Shown: one piece after another, positions 1 to 9,346 of the stretch
Layout of the letters: each line of letters starts with the position of its first letter
Position numbering within the stretch: the stretch's first letter is position 1
From: Chara braunii
Lineage: Eukaryota > Streptophyta > Charophyceae > Charales > Characeae
Direction of reading: 5' to 3'
DNA length: 64,000 bases
Assembly: GCA_003427395.1 (NCBI GenBank)
Contig: BFEA01000176.1
Location: 331,725 to 395,724, forward strand
Translations under genes and position numbers: made by a program
Notes under the pieces: model-generated
Told to the model about the DNA's origin: nothing
The model's input: only the letters and a program-made list of their open reading frames with translations
Databases searched by the model: none

Positions 1-662
1 GGCAGGGGGGGGGGGGGGGGGGGGTGTATATTAGAAAGTGGATGGACTTATCTGCTTTTGATCCTGTGAGGAGTTGGCAAAGCATATGGTTGAACAAAGG
101 GTAGCGGATGGCCGGAGTAGTTGGAAGAAAGGAGGGGAGGGGGGTTGTAGGGGGTGAAGTAATGAGAGCCAAGGTGGATCTTCAGATAAGGGATGATGAT
201 CACATTGACCTTCTCAGAACGCCCGTGAGCTTAGAGTTGATAGCAGCAATGAAGCTTGTTTTCTGTTTTTCTGGTTTGGTTTGGCTTGGTTTGGTTTTGT
301 TTTGCTTCTGTTATTTTTCCGAGTTCCCTTCCGTCCTGTATGTCTGTAATCGCGGTGTTGGTTGATGTCTTGGTTGAAAACGTCAGAACGAACGAAAATA
401 CTTCCTCCGGTCGTGCTCGTTGAGCGAAGCTGCCCTACCTTTCCATCTGGGGTTGAACAATACGGACGAGCTCGGACTTTCCTTTCCTGTTTTGGGGTTC
501 GATTTGGCTTCTTAATCATCGACGTGGGCCTCGTCGTTTTTATGCAAACGATTCTCCTCGAATCTTCACATGAATGGAAGGAGACCTAGTGGACGTTATC
601 TTGTGTCGGGAAGGCCGGCAGTTGCCTTTCATGGTTCTCTGTTGGTCTGTGCTAGACCCCTC

Positions 663-677
663 ACAAAGGGTAACGTT

Positions 678-722
<45 letters not shown>

Positions 723-749
723 GGACAAAGGGTAACGTTGGGGGGGGGG

Positions 750-813
<64 letters not shown>

Positions 814-843
814 GAGAGAGAGGCGGGACAAAGGGTAACGTTG
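663..843. repeat. Composite GA array with three copies of a 16-bp spacer
   Basis: The unit ACAAAGGGTAACGTTG occurs three times (663-678, 725-740, 828-843), separated by long (GA)n runs and one G homopolymer. Copies two and three also share a preceding GGCGGG. The array therefore grew by duplication of a spacer-plus-microsatellite unit, not only by slippage. Reading frames across it encode only RE or LS repeats and are not genes. Confidence 0.9.
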
Positions 844-2325
844 GAGAGAGGGAGAGAGGCGGGAGGGGGAGGGGTAGGAAGATCTGATGATAAGAGAGGG
901 TAAGGGAATTCAGATTCCATTTCTGCTGTAGATGACGGCTGCGAAATGGGAGGAGGCGAAGGGGACCCAACGACCTCGAACGCTTCGCCACTCATTCCTT
1001 GCTTCTTGGTTTTATCACCACGCGCATGTGCGGTTGCTGCTTGTGGCCTCTGTCGTCAGATCGTCTACTGATTACCTCGGCAAAGGGTAGGGACTGTGCG
1101 AGTGAGGAGATATGGGTAATTCCCTCACGAGTGAGGATTCATCGTTGAGCTGGTGGACGCGGTCAGACGTGAATGGTGTGCGGGTATATGTGTATGTGTT
1201 TCTGAAGTTGTATGTGCTTGTGTATATATACACGCTCAGGAGGAGGAAGGATATGGTGGCAAACCGCCTCGATGAACTTCTTTGTCAGGAGAAGAGTAGG
1301 TTAGGTTCAAGGCATGGTTATGGACTACTTCCCATTGCACGGTGAATGTTCCTTTCGAGAGGAGAGGTGAGCATCACTGTATGTTATCGGAGATCCGTCG
1401 AGTAATTTTCCCTATGTATGTGTTTGTGGCAGCGTCCACCGGGCAGACTGGAACGTCTAACGTAGAGCTGAGTAGACGCGCGGTCGCTATGGAGGTCTCT
1501 GGGCCGTCATTCGGTCTCCTACCTAGATACCATGATAATAACCATGCGTTCTATTGTAGGTATGGCCAAGGCGGGAAGGCGGGCCTACACAGCGAAACAG
1601 GTTTTGGTTGCATTGACCCTCAACAGGGCAGCCCTCTTTAACGATATCCGTAGGAGGTAAGGTCGTTTCGTCAGACTTTCGCCGTCTTGTCAGCAGATCG
1701 AACCCTCAACAGTCAGGCGGCAGAATCGCTTCCTGATTCGCAGTGTAGCTCGTTCCTATATCTTAGTTCAAAGAGGCCAGCATCATCTTTGGACACCCGG
1801 CGTGGGCGCTAATCCTAATCAGCGCCCTGCCCTAAAAACTGGGCTGGGCTTACGTGTTCTCTGAGCCTGTGTTCTAGAACCTTTGATGAAGCTTGTTGCC
1901 TTCTTCCCTCGAGGTCAACGCACCCTCATCGTGGATGTATTTGACCGGATATGACTTCTTTCCATTCATGGTTAGGGTGTGGTGTCTGGCAGAAGACGGC
2001 GACGCGATGGCTACGAGTGGCGATGGGGAATATGTACGACCTCTCCCTGTGACAGTTAGGTGGGGACATATCTTTGATGTGGGAGAGGAATATCTGAACG
2101 CAAGAAAGAAGGAGAAAAAGAAAACGACAGCCAATGAACAGGTGTGAGCAAGGAACCGACCGACCATGGAGAACAGCGGAGGGAGTTATCTGGTTTCATC
2201 GAAGGTGAAGGAGGGAGTAGTAGTAGGAGACATCAAGAGATGGACCTTGGACGGAGCGGGCAGAAAAAAGTCGAATCTGTTCGTCAGGGCGTGCGTCATT
2301 CTGTGTCTTTATGAGTCGAATGAGG

Positions 2326-2341
2326 GTGTGTGTGTGCATGT

Positions 2342-2395
<54 letters not shown>
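2326..2395. repeat. (TG)n-(AG)n compound microsatellite
   Basis: A (GT)n run passes directly into (GA)n. The same compound order recurs at 12,031-12,082, so this is a common microsatellite type in this genome. Confidence 0.9.
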
Positions 2396-2396
<1 letters not shown>

Positions 2397-3469
2397 CTCA
2401 AGATGGAGAACGGGTGTAGATGGTTTTGACGATAAGTGAGTACGACGGGGGGGGAAGGGGAAACCACGTCCATGTGGGGAAAAAGGGGTTATGGGCTGAT
2501 GGCCATCAGGACATCAACAGTTGATCTCGTGTGGGAATAAAAGGATAGGGAATCTCTCAGCTGGTATATTTATGAATTTTTGAAGCACGGACCTGAGTTC
2601 GGATGGAACTCGGTGAGTAAAATACCTGGAGCCCCTCGGTTCAACGATGATAACTGAAGGCCGTGGCCTATCAAAAAAAAAAAAAAGGATATGGGCTGAT
2701 AGGAGTTGCCGAGTGTGTGAACATGACTGCGTCAGGGGAACTGAGTGCTATGGCCTGCTTGTGATGGATGTAGGAAAGTAATGCTGGGATGTGAGTTAGA
2801 GATGGGCCGGAGAAGGGAAGGCTGGTGGTTTGTGAATATGTATATGGTCATGTATGTATGATATACATGTGTATAGACAGGCGCATATACGTATGTAATA
2901 CAGATGTAAAAACATACATGATATACAGATATGTGCACAAGAATGTTTTGATATCCTGGTTGGTCTCGTCCCGTCGTTTGGCCTGTGAGTTGGGGCGGTG
3001 CCTGCATGTGGGACGTGTCATCTGGGATTTGTTTTGTTGCCCCCTGTGTTGTATTATTTGGCTGTTCCCTTCCTCTTTTCTTTGCCTCTTTGCCTTCTGG
3101 CTGTGTGCAAGTGGGTCGATATGACACACGGGGGTGGGGGCAGCCGCCGCTCAACCTACATCCGCGTGGGCGGCCTTGTACGCAAGAGGTTTTGAACAGG
3201 GGGGGTTATAAGGAAGAAGATATAAAAAACGAATTCATTCTCTTTTTTTTCTTTTTTTCGCTTTTGCGCTCTCATATTCATGTGATGATATATGTTCATA
3301 TAAGTTACAATATGCATATGCATCATCTTATAGCCCGAGGCGAGGTCTCGGTAAGGCTTGCTGTGGGTTAGTTCAGGTTAATACAGGGTTGGGTGGAGCT
3401 ACTGGGGCCAAGGAGGAAGGCTGGATATTGAATGTGGTATGGGAAGCGGTCGTGGGCCTTAGAGAGCAG

Positions 3470-3930
3470 GAGGGAAAGGAAATGAACGCCTTTTGACAAA
3501 GTGTGGAGATGTGCTGTGGGAGCCATCCAGGGTCAAGATCTATGTACGTAATCTATTATTGTGTACAGCTTTGGTGGCTTGGTGTGCAGGCGTGAAGGGA
3601 AAGGACATGATGGGACGTGAAACGGAAGAGGGCAAGGGGGAAGCCTGGACGTTGCATGCAATACGGTTAGGAGGCTTGGGCCATAAGGCAGGAGGCGACA
3701 GGAAATGAACTCCTGTGGGGGGAGGGTAGAGATGCTGAGGGAGCCACCTAGGGTCAGGATCTATGAAAAGAGGGCAAGGAAGAAGCCTGGGTGCCGTGTG
3801 TGATACGATTAGGAGGCTTGGGCCATAAGGCAGGAGGCAAAAGGAAATGAACTCCTATGGTGAGTGTAGAGATGCTGAGGGAGTGGGTTGAGGATCTATG
3901 TACATGATCTATTATTGCGGATAGCTCTGC
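3470..3930. repeat. Diverged tandem duplication, about three units
   Basis: Blocks containing AGGAAATGAACNCCT, GAGATGCTGAGGGAG and GGCTTGGGCCATAAGGCAG recur near 3,478-3,560, 3,673-3,770 and 3,817-3,930. The phrase around GATCTATTATTG also appears at both ends (about 3,550 and 3,907). Units are imperfect. No coding frame is conserved across them. Confidence 0.7.
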
Positions 3931-4218
3931 TTACAAATGTGCTAGGTCAGATGGAAAATAATGGAATGGGCATCTTCTGATGCATAGCTCTGCACTTGCT
4001 AATATATGAGAACTAGGGCAAATTTTAAAAGAACAGGCACAGTCTAATGGCGCAGAAAGAGAAAGAGAACGGGAGAACTGGCATGTGCTGTAGAAAGGGA
4101 AAGGTTGTGTGGAAAAAACGAAAGTAGGGAGGGTGCTATTGAAGCATCCTGTAATGGTCAACGATTGGCTGTTTGTTGCATGTTTTTATGTTGCAGTTGG
4201 GGCATGATGAGATGGATA

Positions 4219-4280
4219 AACGCGATGGCAGCTGACATCATGTTCGTAGAACGCGATGGCAGCTGACATCATGTTCGTAG
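4219..4280. repeat. Perfect 31-bp direct duplication
   Basis: The 31 bases at 4,219-4,249 are repeated without change at 4,250-4,280 (unit begins AACGCGATGGCAGC). This is a recent tandem duplication with no apparent function. Confidence 0.95.
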
Positions 4281-4363
4281 TCATTCTGATGGATCTATGG
4301 TTTGGGCAAGGGGCTCCTCGTTTCGGTTTACAGGCCGAGACCTTAGGGCTCGTTTGACTTAGG

Positions 4364-4461
4364 GTTGGGCCAGATTATCTATACCCAGTCAACCTGCCAA
4401 AATAGGGGCCGGATTATCTATATTTTGGCAGGTGGACTGGCTATAGATAATCTGGCCCAAC
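4364..4461. repeat. 41-bp-arm inverted repeat (hairpin)
   Basis: The left arm 4,364-4,404 (begins GTTGGGCCAGATTATC) is nearly the reverse complement of 4,421-4,461, with about two mismatches. The 16-base spacer contains another GGGCCNGATTATCTA phrase, so part of the arm occurs a third time in the loop. It is a MITE-like foldback. No target-site duplication was recognised. Confidence 0.85.
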
Positions 4462-4496
4462 ACTACCTTCTTCACCCGAATACAATGTACAGTCTT

Positions 4497-4595
4497 CTTC
4501 ACCCGAATACAACGGTCGGTCATTATAGCTATATTTGGGGTATCTTTAAGTCTAAATACAGTAATAACGACTGAGCACGTTGTATTTGGGTGAAG
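4497..4595. mobile_element. Foldback element, CTTCACCC family, copy 1
   Basis: Terminal inverted repeats CTTCACCCGAATACAACG (4,497-4,514) and its near-complement at 4,578-4,595 match at 17 of 18 positions and enclose about 60 bp. A partial extra copy of the left end lies at about 4,467-4,485. A sister copy with the same termini is at 25,707-25,803, which shows this is a dispersed non-autonomous element. No coding capacity. Confidence 0.75.
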
Positions 4596-5158
4596 GAGTT
4601 AGGTCGGCTATAGCTAGCCAACCTTGCTAACCAACCCTGGTACGGTTTGGTGACACCTGGTCCTGCTGTTTTACTTGGCTTGGTTAAACCGCTATCCCCA
4701 TTTTCTTGTGTATCTGGCTTTTCCCTCATCCTTTTTTTTTTTCTTTTTCTTTTTCCCCCTTTGTTTGTGTGTGTTTGGGGGGGGGGGGGGGCAGAGTTTC
4801 TGTTTTCGGACACTTATGTTCATATTTCTTGTTGGACACCACCACCTGGCCCGACCAGGTACTGCATACCATGTATTGTATTTTGTTTGGCATGCTTGAC
4901 AGGAGAGGAGGACAGTTGTTGTGTGCACACTTTGGTGGTTGCGTGGCTCTTGCTGTGCGTCCGCACTTTGTGGTTATTGCATCAGTCCTTCGTTTACAAG
5001 AACTCCATCTGGCCACTCATTTTGCGATTTTGCGATTTTGAGGGTCTAGTGTGAGTATTGCGGCATTCTTGTGTGTGAGTTTGTGTGGCTTTTCTGCGCG
5101 ATCGCATTCCCGCTTGCTGCACTGGTCTTGGAGTGTTACGATTGCTGCCTCTGTTTTT

Positions 5159-5323
5159 CGTTATATAGCTGAGCGATTTGGACTGTGAGCTCGTTGCAGG
5201 CCTCAATCTTGGTTAGGGATGTCATCACTATATCCATACCGTTATATAGCTGAGAGATCTGGACTGTGAGCCCGTTTCAGCCCTCAATCTTGGTTATTAG
5301 GGATGTCATCACTATATCCATAC
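5159..5323. repeat. Two-unit 81-bp tandem repeat
   Basis: The unit starting CGTTATATAGCTGAG at 5,159 recurs at 5,240 with a few substitutions and a 3-base insertion (TTA). It ends immediately before the hAT-like element at 5,337. Confidence 0.85.
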
Positions 5324-5336
5324 GGGAGGTTTGGAT

Positions 5337-5541
5337 CATACTTGCAAGCAGACGGACCGGACGAGCGTCCGGTCTGGTCCGCTTTGCCGCGTGCGGCACC
5401 CTCACCCCGGACGGATCCGGACCGGACTGGACGGGGCCGTTTTTCTTTTTTTTTGGGGGAGGGTGGGGCGTAACTGGTCGTCCGGTCCGGCGGTCTGCCA
5501 CACGTGCGGAACCGCCCGGACGGCGTCCGCTTGCAAGTATG
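5337..5541. mobile_element. hAT-like non-autonomous element with 8-bp TSD
   Basis: The 205-bp element has termini CATACTTGCAAGCAGACG and the complement of CATACTTGCAAGCGGACG (one mismatch). The 8-bp direct repeat GTTTGGAT flanks it exactly (5,329-5,336 and 5,542-5,549). An 8-bp target-site duplication is characteristic of the hAT superfamily. The GC-rich inside is full of CCGGAC/GTCCGG motifs on both strands and has a T-rich centre. It has no transposase, so it must have been mobilised in trans. Confidence 0.85.
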
Positions 5542-7770
5542 GTTTGGATGTATGGTGTAGGCTTCTAATGTCGTATAATTGGTGCTTGGAATTTTGTTGA
5601 ACATTGGTGCTTGAAATTTCGTTGGACGTCTGTATTAGCACGCAGGATTTCAATTAAGTGTGCAAGTGTGAGGATGCATGCAAAATTGTGAATATTTTGG
5701 GATTCTTGAAAATTGGAACAGTGATCTTTGACTTGCAAGTCACGTTGATTTTTAGACGATGCAATTTTGTTTCTTGCTTTTCCTTGTCCGATTGGAAGGA
5801 TAAAGTGAAGTTAGAACCTCATATGTTTTGGGGCATGCTTTGACCAGGATCTTCGTCTAAATGTGGATTTCATTGTGGCAATACAGGCTTGTAAAATTCT
5901 GAGTTTATGTCCTTAGTCTTCAATCGAAAATGATGTGTCTGAGCAAATCATGCAATGGGTTGTCGGTGTTTGGAGGATGTGCGAAGGCCATCATTTTAGG
6001 ACCCAATGTGACTATTTTGGGTTCGCGTGTGCATGTATTTTCATCCCTTGTTCTGTGAACAAATCGCTTCGGTTATGAGCTTTGATGTGACTTGTGGAGT
6101 TCTCTCCTACTGGATGGATTGGGAGTCTTCAGTGGGTTAAGGTGTTCACTTGATTTTGCTATGGTGTGTGTGCGCGTACGCGCGCGCGCGCGAGAGAGAG
6201 AGAGCAGAAGAAAGTGGGGTAGTGAATGATCAATTTGGGGGACATTCAATGATTTAGAGATGCCCTTTTGTTGGTCCTGTGTCAAAGGATGGAGGGGAAT
6301 CTTGGGCAATTGGGATCTGGAAGACGAAGAAGGAGGCAGAAAGGCTTTCTGCCCTTGATGCATGTCGCCAGCTACATGTGAGTATTAAAAATGACTTGAT
6401 GAATGTATCTAGCTAATTGGCTATGGATGTGAACTGAAGTTCCAGCTGTGCAAGTGTTTGCTGTACTGGCAAAAAAAAAGCAAATGATGCAAAGACTGCG
6501 AACACTTTGACGGAACCCACTTTAGTGTTAACTTGCCCTAGCGAAGGTCAATATGACAGTAGTTAACCTTGCGGAAATGAAGTTAGACTTGGGATGAATT
6601 ATCCAAATTAAAATCTCATCATGGAAGTAAATGTCCATATCACTCTCTCTCTCTCTCTCTCTTGCCTTCATGGAACTTCACCAGGCGAACTGGTTTGGGC
6701 ATTTGACGAGTGTCACTGTACATTATTAGCTACAGAGGTGCAAGAATTGCCTTGCCCCTTCAATAACCGCTGTGTGATCCGTCACTCACTTATTTTGCCA
6801 GGGTCCAACTCATGCAAGGAACAGAAAAGATAGCGATACAGGAGGAGAGAGAGGGGGATGATGCCGTCACAATCTTGAAACCTCTAACATCCACTCTCAT
6901 GAAGAAAGCTCACGCTATACACATGCTTCATTGATAGGCTGTGTGTGGTCTTGATCTCCCACACACCATACCCAATCTTAAGCAAACTAATCGTTGACTG
7001 GCTTTTATCCGTTGACTGGCTTTTATCCTTTCTTCATAGAATAGTATATTGTACTGTTTCTTCGATGTAAAAGAATAATCATTCATCATTTGTCATTTAC
7101 TTCTTGAGAACGATTCCCGCCAAAACGCTGCTTTGTAAATCGACTCTCCGTCGCATGGGTGTGGGTGGTTTCTTTGTTCATCATTCATCATCTACTACGG
7201 CGAATCTACAGCCTGCTCCTGTGTGGTTTCACAGTAGAGCTGGCTTTCCTGTATTCCACATCGGCAGATCGGACTATGTAGTGGCCAGCCTCCGCTTTGC
7301 TTTTTCATACTGGCTTGCATTCCATTGGTGGAACCGAGCTAAATAACTGGGCTTTGCAAGAAAAATGTATCCCAAGCTAGCCTGTACCAGTAACACTAGG
7401 TCAAGGGATCAAATCCCTACAGGCATGGGGCTGGGGCAGAGTTGCATGACGCCATCATACATCCTCATCATCAGGGCTGTAACCTCGTTTCTTCTTCTTC
7501 AATCAGATGCTGTGGTTGGGTGAAATTTCTGGGAGATGAGATGCATGAGAAGGGTCCATCCGACCCCGTCGTGAAAGCCTGTCGCTTGACGGATTGGTTG
7601 ATTGATTCATTCTTCTTTGTTTTTCCTTGTTGTTCTTTTGGCTCTGTTGGAGACTAAACACAGTGGCTAAAATTTGGAAGGGATTATGAGAATCATCATG
7701 GGATTACTCCCCTCTTATCATCAGATCCTCATATAGCTGCTGCTTCTCTTTTCTCGGCCAATGACAGTGC

Positions 7771-7832
7771 TCCTCCTCCTCCTCCGCATCATCATCATCA
7801 TCTTCATCATCATCATCATCATCATCATCATA
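7771..7832. repeat. (TCC)n/(ATC)n trinucleotide repeat
   Basis: A TCC run followed by a long ATC run. The reverse strand reads as a poly-Asp/Glu frame, which is an artefact of the repeat. Confidence 0.9.
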
Positions 7833-8305
7833 CCATCTTACACCCCTCTGCACCCCCCCTTCTCCCTCCAAACCCTTTTGTGAGCAGTGATGTCGTGGAG
7901 ATGGTGATGACGGGGATTTGAGTATGTGTAATGAAAGCTCGTCGTTGGTCTTCTCATGGCACAAGAACTGACAAGGCAGTTTACACATGAGACAACAAGT
8001 GAAAGCATGCCGTGCCATCGAATCGAAAAGCAACTAAGAATAATAATCACAGATGTTACTTTACAAGGAAGGGTAATATTGTTACTAATGTATTTTGTTT
8101 TTGCCACACTCCGAAAGGAAGTTGGTTGCTAGCAAATTTTTCAACGACCGAAGCCTGACATAGCTGGGCCTTCTTTGTGATGGGTGAGGGACTTTTCATT
8201 GTCCCGCCGATCTCCTGCTCAGCCTGTGCATGGTGCCAGGGTGAATGTGGTGAGAGCTTGGGCCCCATTACACAGAATCATTCGACGTGTGAAATCTGGC
8301 GGCTT

Positions 8306-8460
8306 AAACTGCCAGTATACGACCCCAGCCTTGCAGAAAATGTTTCGTCGCCTGCTCCGAAAATTTTGCGGCTCGGGCCCACAGGACCACAATGGCTGGC
8401 AACGCCAACCAAAGAAAAAAATGCGGCGTGCCGCTGGCGGGTCGGTAAAGCTTGGCGCCC
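8306..8460. mobile_element. Degenerate MITE copy (AACCACCAG family)
   Basis: The inside of this stretch (CCAGCCTTGCAGAAA, CCGAAAATTTT, a GGCTGGCA..CCAACC block, AAGAAAAA, then GCG-rich) matches the element at 15,443-15,624 in order and spacing. The left terminus AACTGCCAGTATAC is a mutated form of the family end. The right terminus cannot be recognised. Confidence 0.6.
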
Positions 8461-8997
8461 ATAGTTTTGAAGACTTCGGTGCAAAGTGCTCCCTGGCCAT
8501 AGAATGAGCGTATGACCAGGAGGGGTTGACGTAGAAGTGAGCAGTGACTAATTTATGTGATTGAAATACATGAATGTCAATTGCGTAAGGAAAAATTGGA
8601 TAGATGAGAATGGTCTCAAATCATATGTTTGGTTAGTGAAGTCCAGTTAAACAATGTGGGTGACATTGATTTTCCTGTGCAGCTGTGTGTTGTGCACCTG
8701 TTTCTTTTAGGCTTAGCTAATCATTCGGGTAATGAAAAGATCACATTGCCTGACACACGTATCCATCTCGAAACTTGTCTGAGGAGGCGCATTACTGGCC
8801 GATAGTTCTTCCCTTACATTCACTCTTTTCTGACGTCCGTCTTTCTCCCAGGTGTCCGCATTGCATCAAGTCAGATGGCCAAGGCATCGTAGTGTGATCG
8901 ATATATATCTCACCGATACGATATATGTGGGAGGAAATGTAATTCATCCGTATATTAAGAGAATTTTAAGACTATATAATCGCTAGTGTTCCAGCTT

Positions 8998-9093
8998 GTG
9001 AGGTGTTTGTCAGGAAGCAGTGATTGTTTGTGAGGTGTTTGTCAGGAAGCAGTGATTGTTTATGAGGTGTGTGCGAGGAAACAGTGATTGAAT
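8998..9093. repeat. 32-bp minisatellite, three units
   Basis: The unit GTGAGGTGTTTGTCAGGAAG begins at 8,998 and 9,030, with a third degenerate unit at 9,062. The last unit runs into the candidate splice acceptor TTGCAG (9,093-9,098) of the first recognised helicase exon, so it lies where a branch point and polypyrimidine tract would be expected. Confidence 0.9.
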
Positions 9094-9136
9094 TGCAGAA
9101 ACGAGTCAACAGTGTAATTGGCTGTATGTTGGGCAG

Positions 9137-9346
9137 GCTGCGGGCTTGTTAACGGCAAATGGTGGAACCTCATCATCTGGACGCAGTGTCACGGAGAAGG
9201 ACAACTCCAACAAGATGGATCTTGCCTGGGGCGAAAACCCGAAGAACATTCTGGTGAACACCCCAGTTTTTCGGGCAATCTGTGGGAAAGGCAATGCTGG
9301 GGGTCTCCCTCTCAAGACTTATGGCAGGGGTCCTGACCATAACAAG
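9137..9346 (+). CDS. Helicase exon 1 (first recognised): first half of dsRBD
   Basis: Seventy codons in phase 0, ending GRGPDHNK before the donor GTTGGT. The segment from NPKNIL to PDHNK matches the alpha1-beta1 part of a double-stranded-RNA-binding domain (NPK..L, G.LP.K.Y, GPDH.K). The part before it is Ser/Thr/Asn-rich. The start is uncertain: the frame stays open upstream, so acceptors at 9,098 (TTGCAG) or 9,112 (CAACAG) could give a longer exon beginning in the CNWLYVGQ stretch. Confidence 0.75.

Larger units (their letters stand above)
1..9098. other. Upstream region, no gene recognised
   Basis: No reading frame here resembles a protein family I recognise. The stretch opens with a G homopolymer (about 5-24) and contains composite GA arrays, several local tandem duplications and four foldback elements listed separately. 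Missing 5' exons and the promoter of the helicase gene may lie here or upstream of the window, but nothing in the sequence lets me place them. The open frames near 1,342-1,641 and 7,104-7,346 are the only ones with a vaguely coding look, and I could not assign either. Confidence 0.5.

Noticed and set aside
540-995. Long frames rich in SLSLSL/RERERE at GA/CT arrays (also 28,272-28,553, 33,839-34,305, 36,163-36,489, 57,588-57,839)
   Set aside because: They are translations of microsatellites and have no family features.
2590-2687. Possible SINE 3' end with A tail
   Set aside because: An A run after GGCCTATC is suggestive, but no A/B boxes or second copy were seen in the window.
8998-9093. CRISPR-like array (32-bp units)
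   Set aside because: The units are directly adjacent without spacers, and the genome is eukaryotic. It is a minisatellite.
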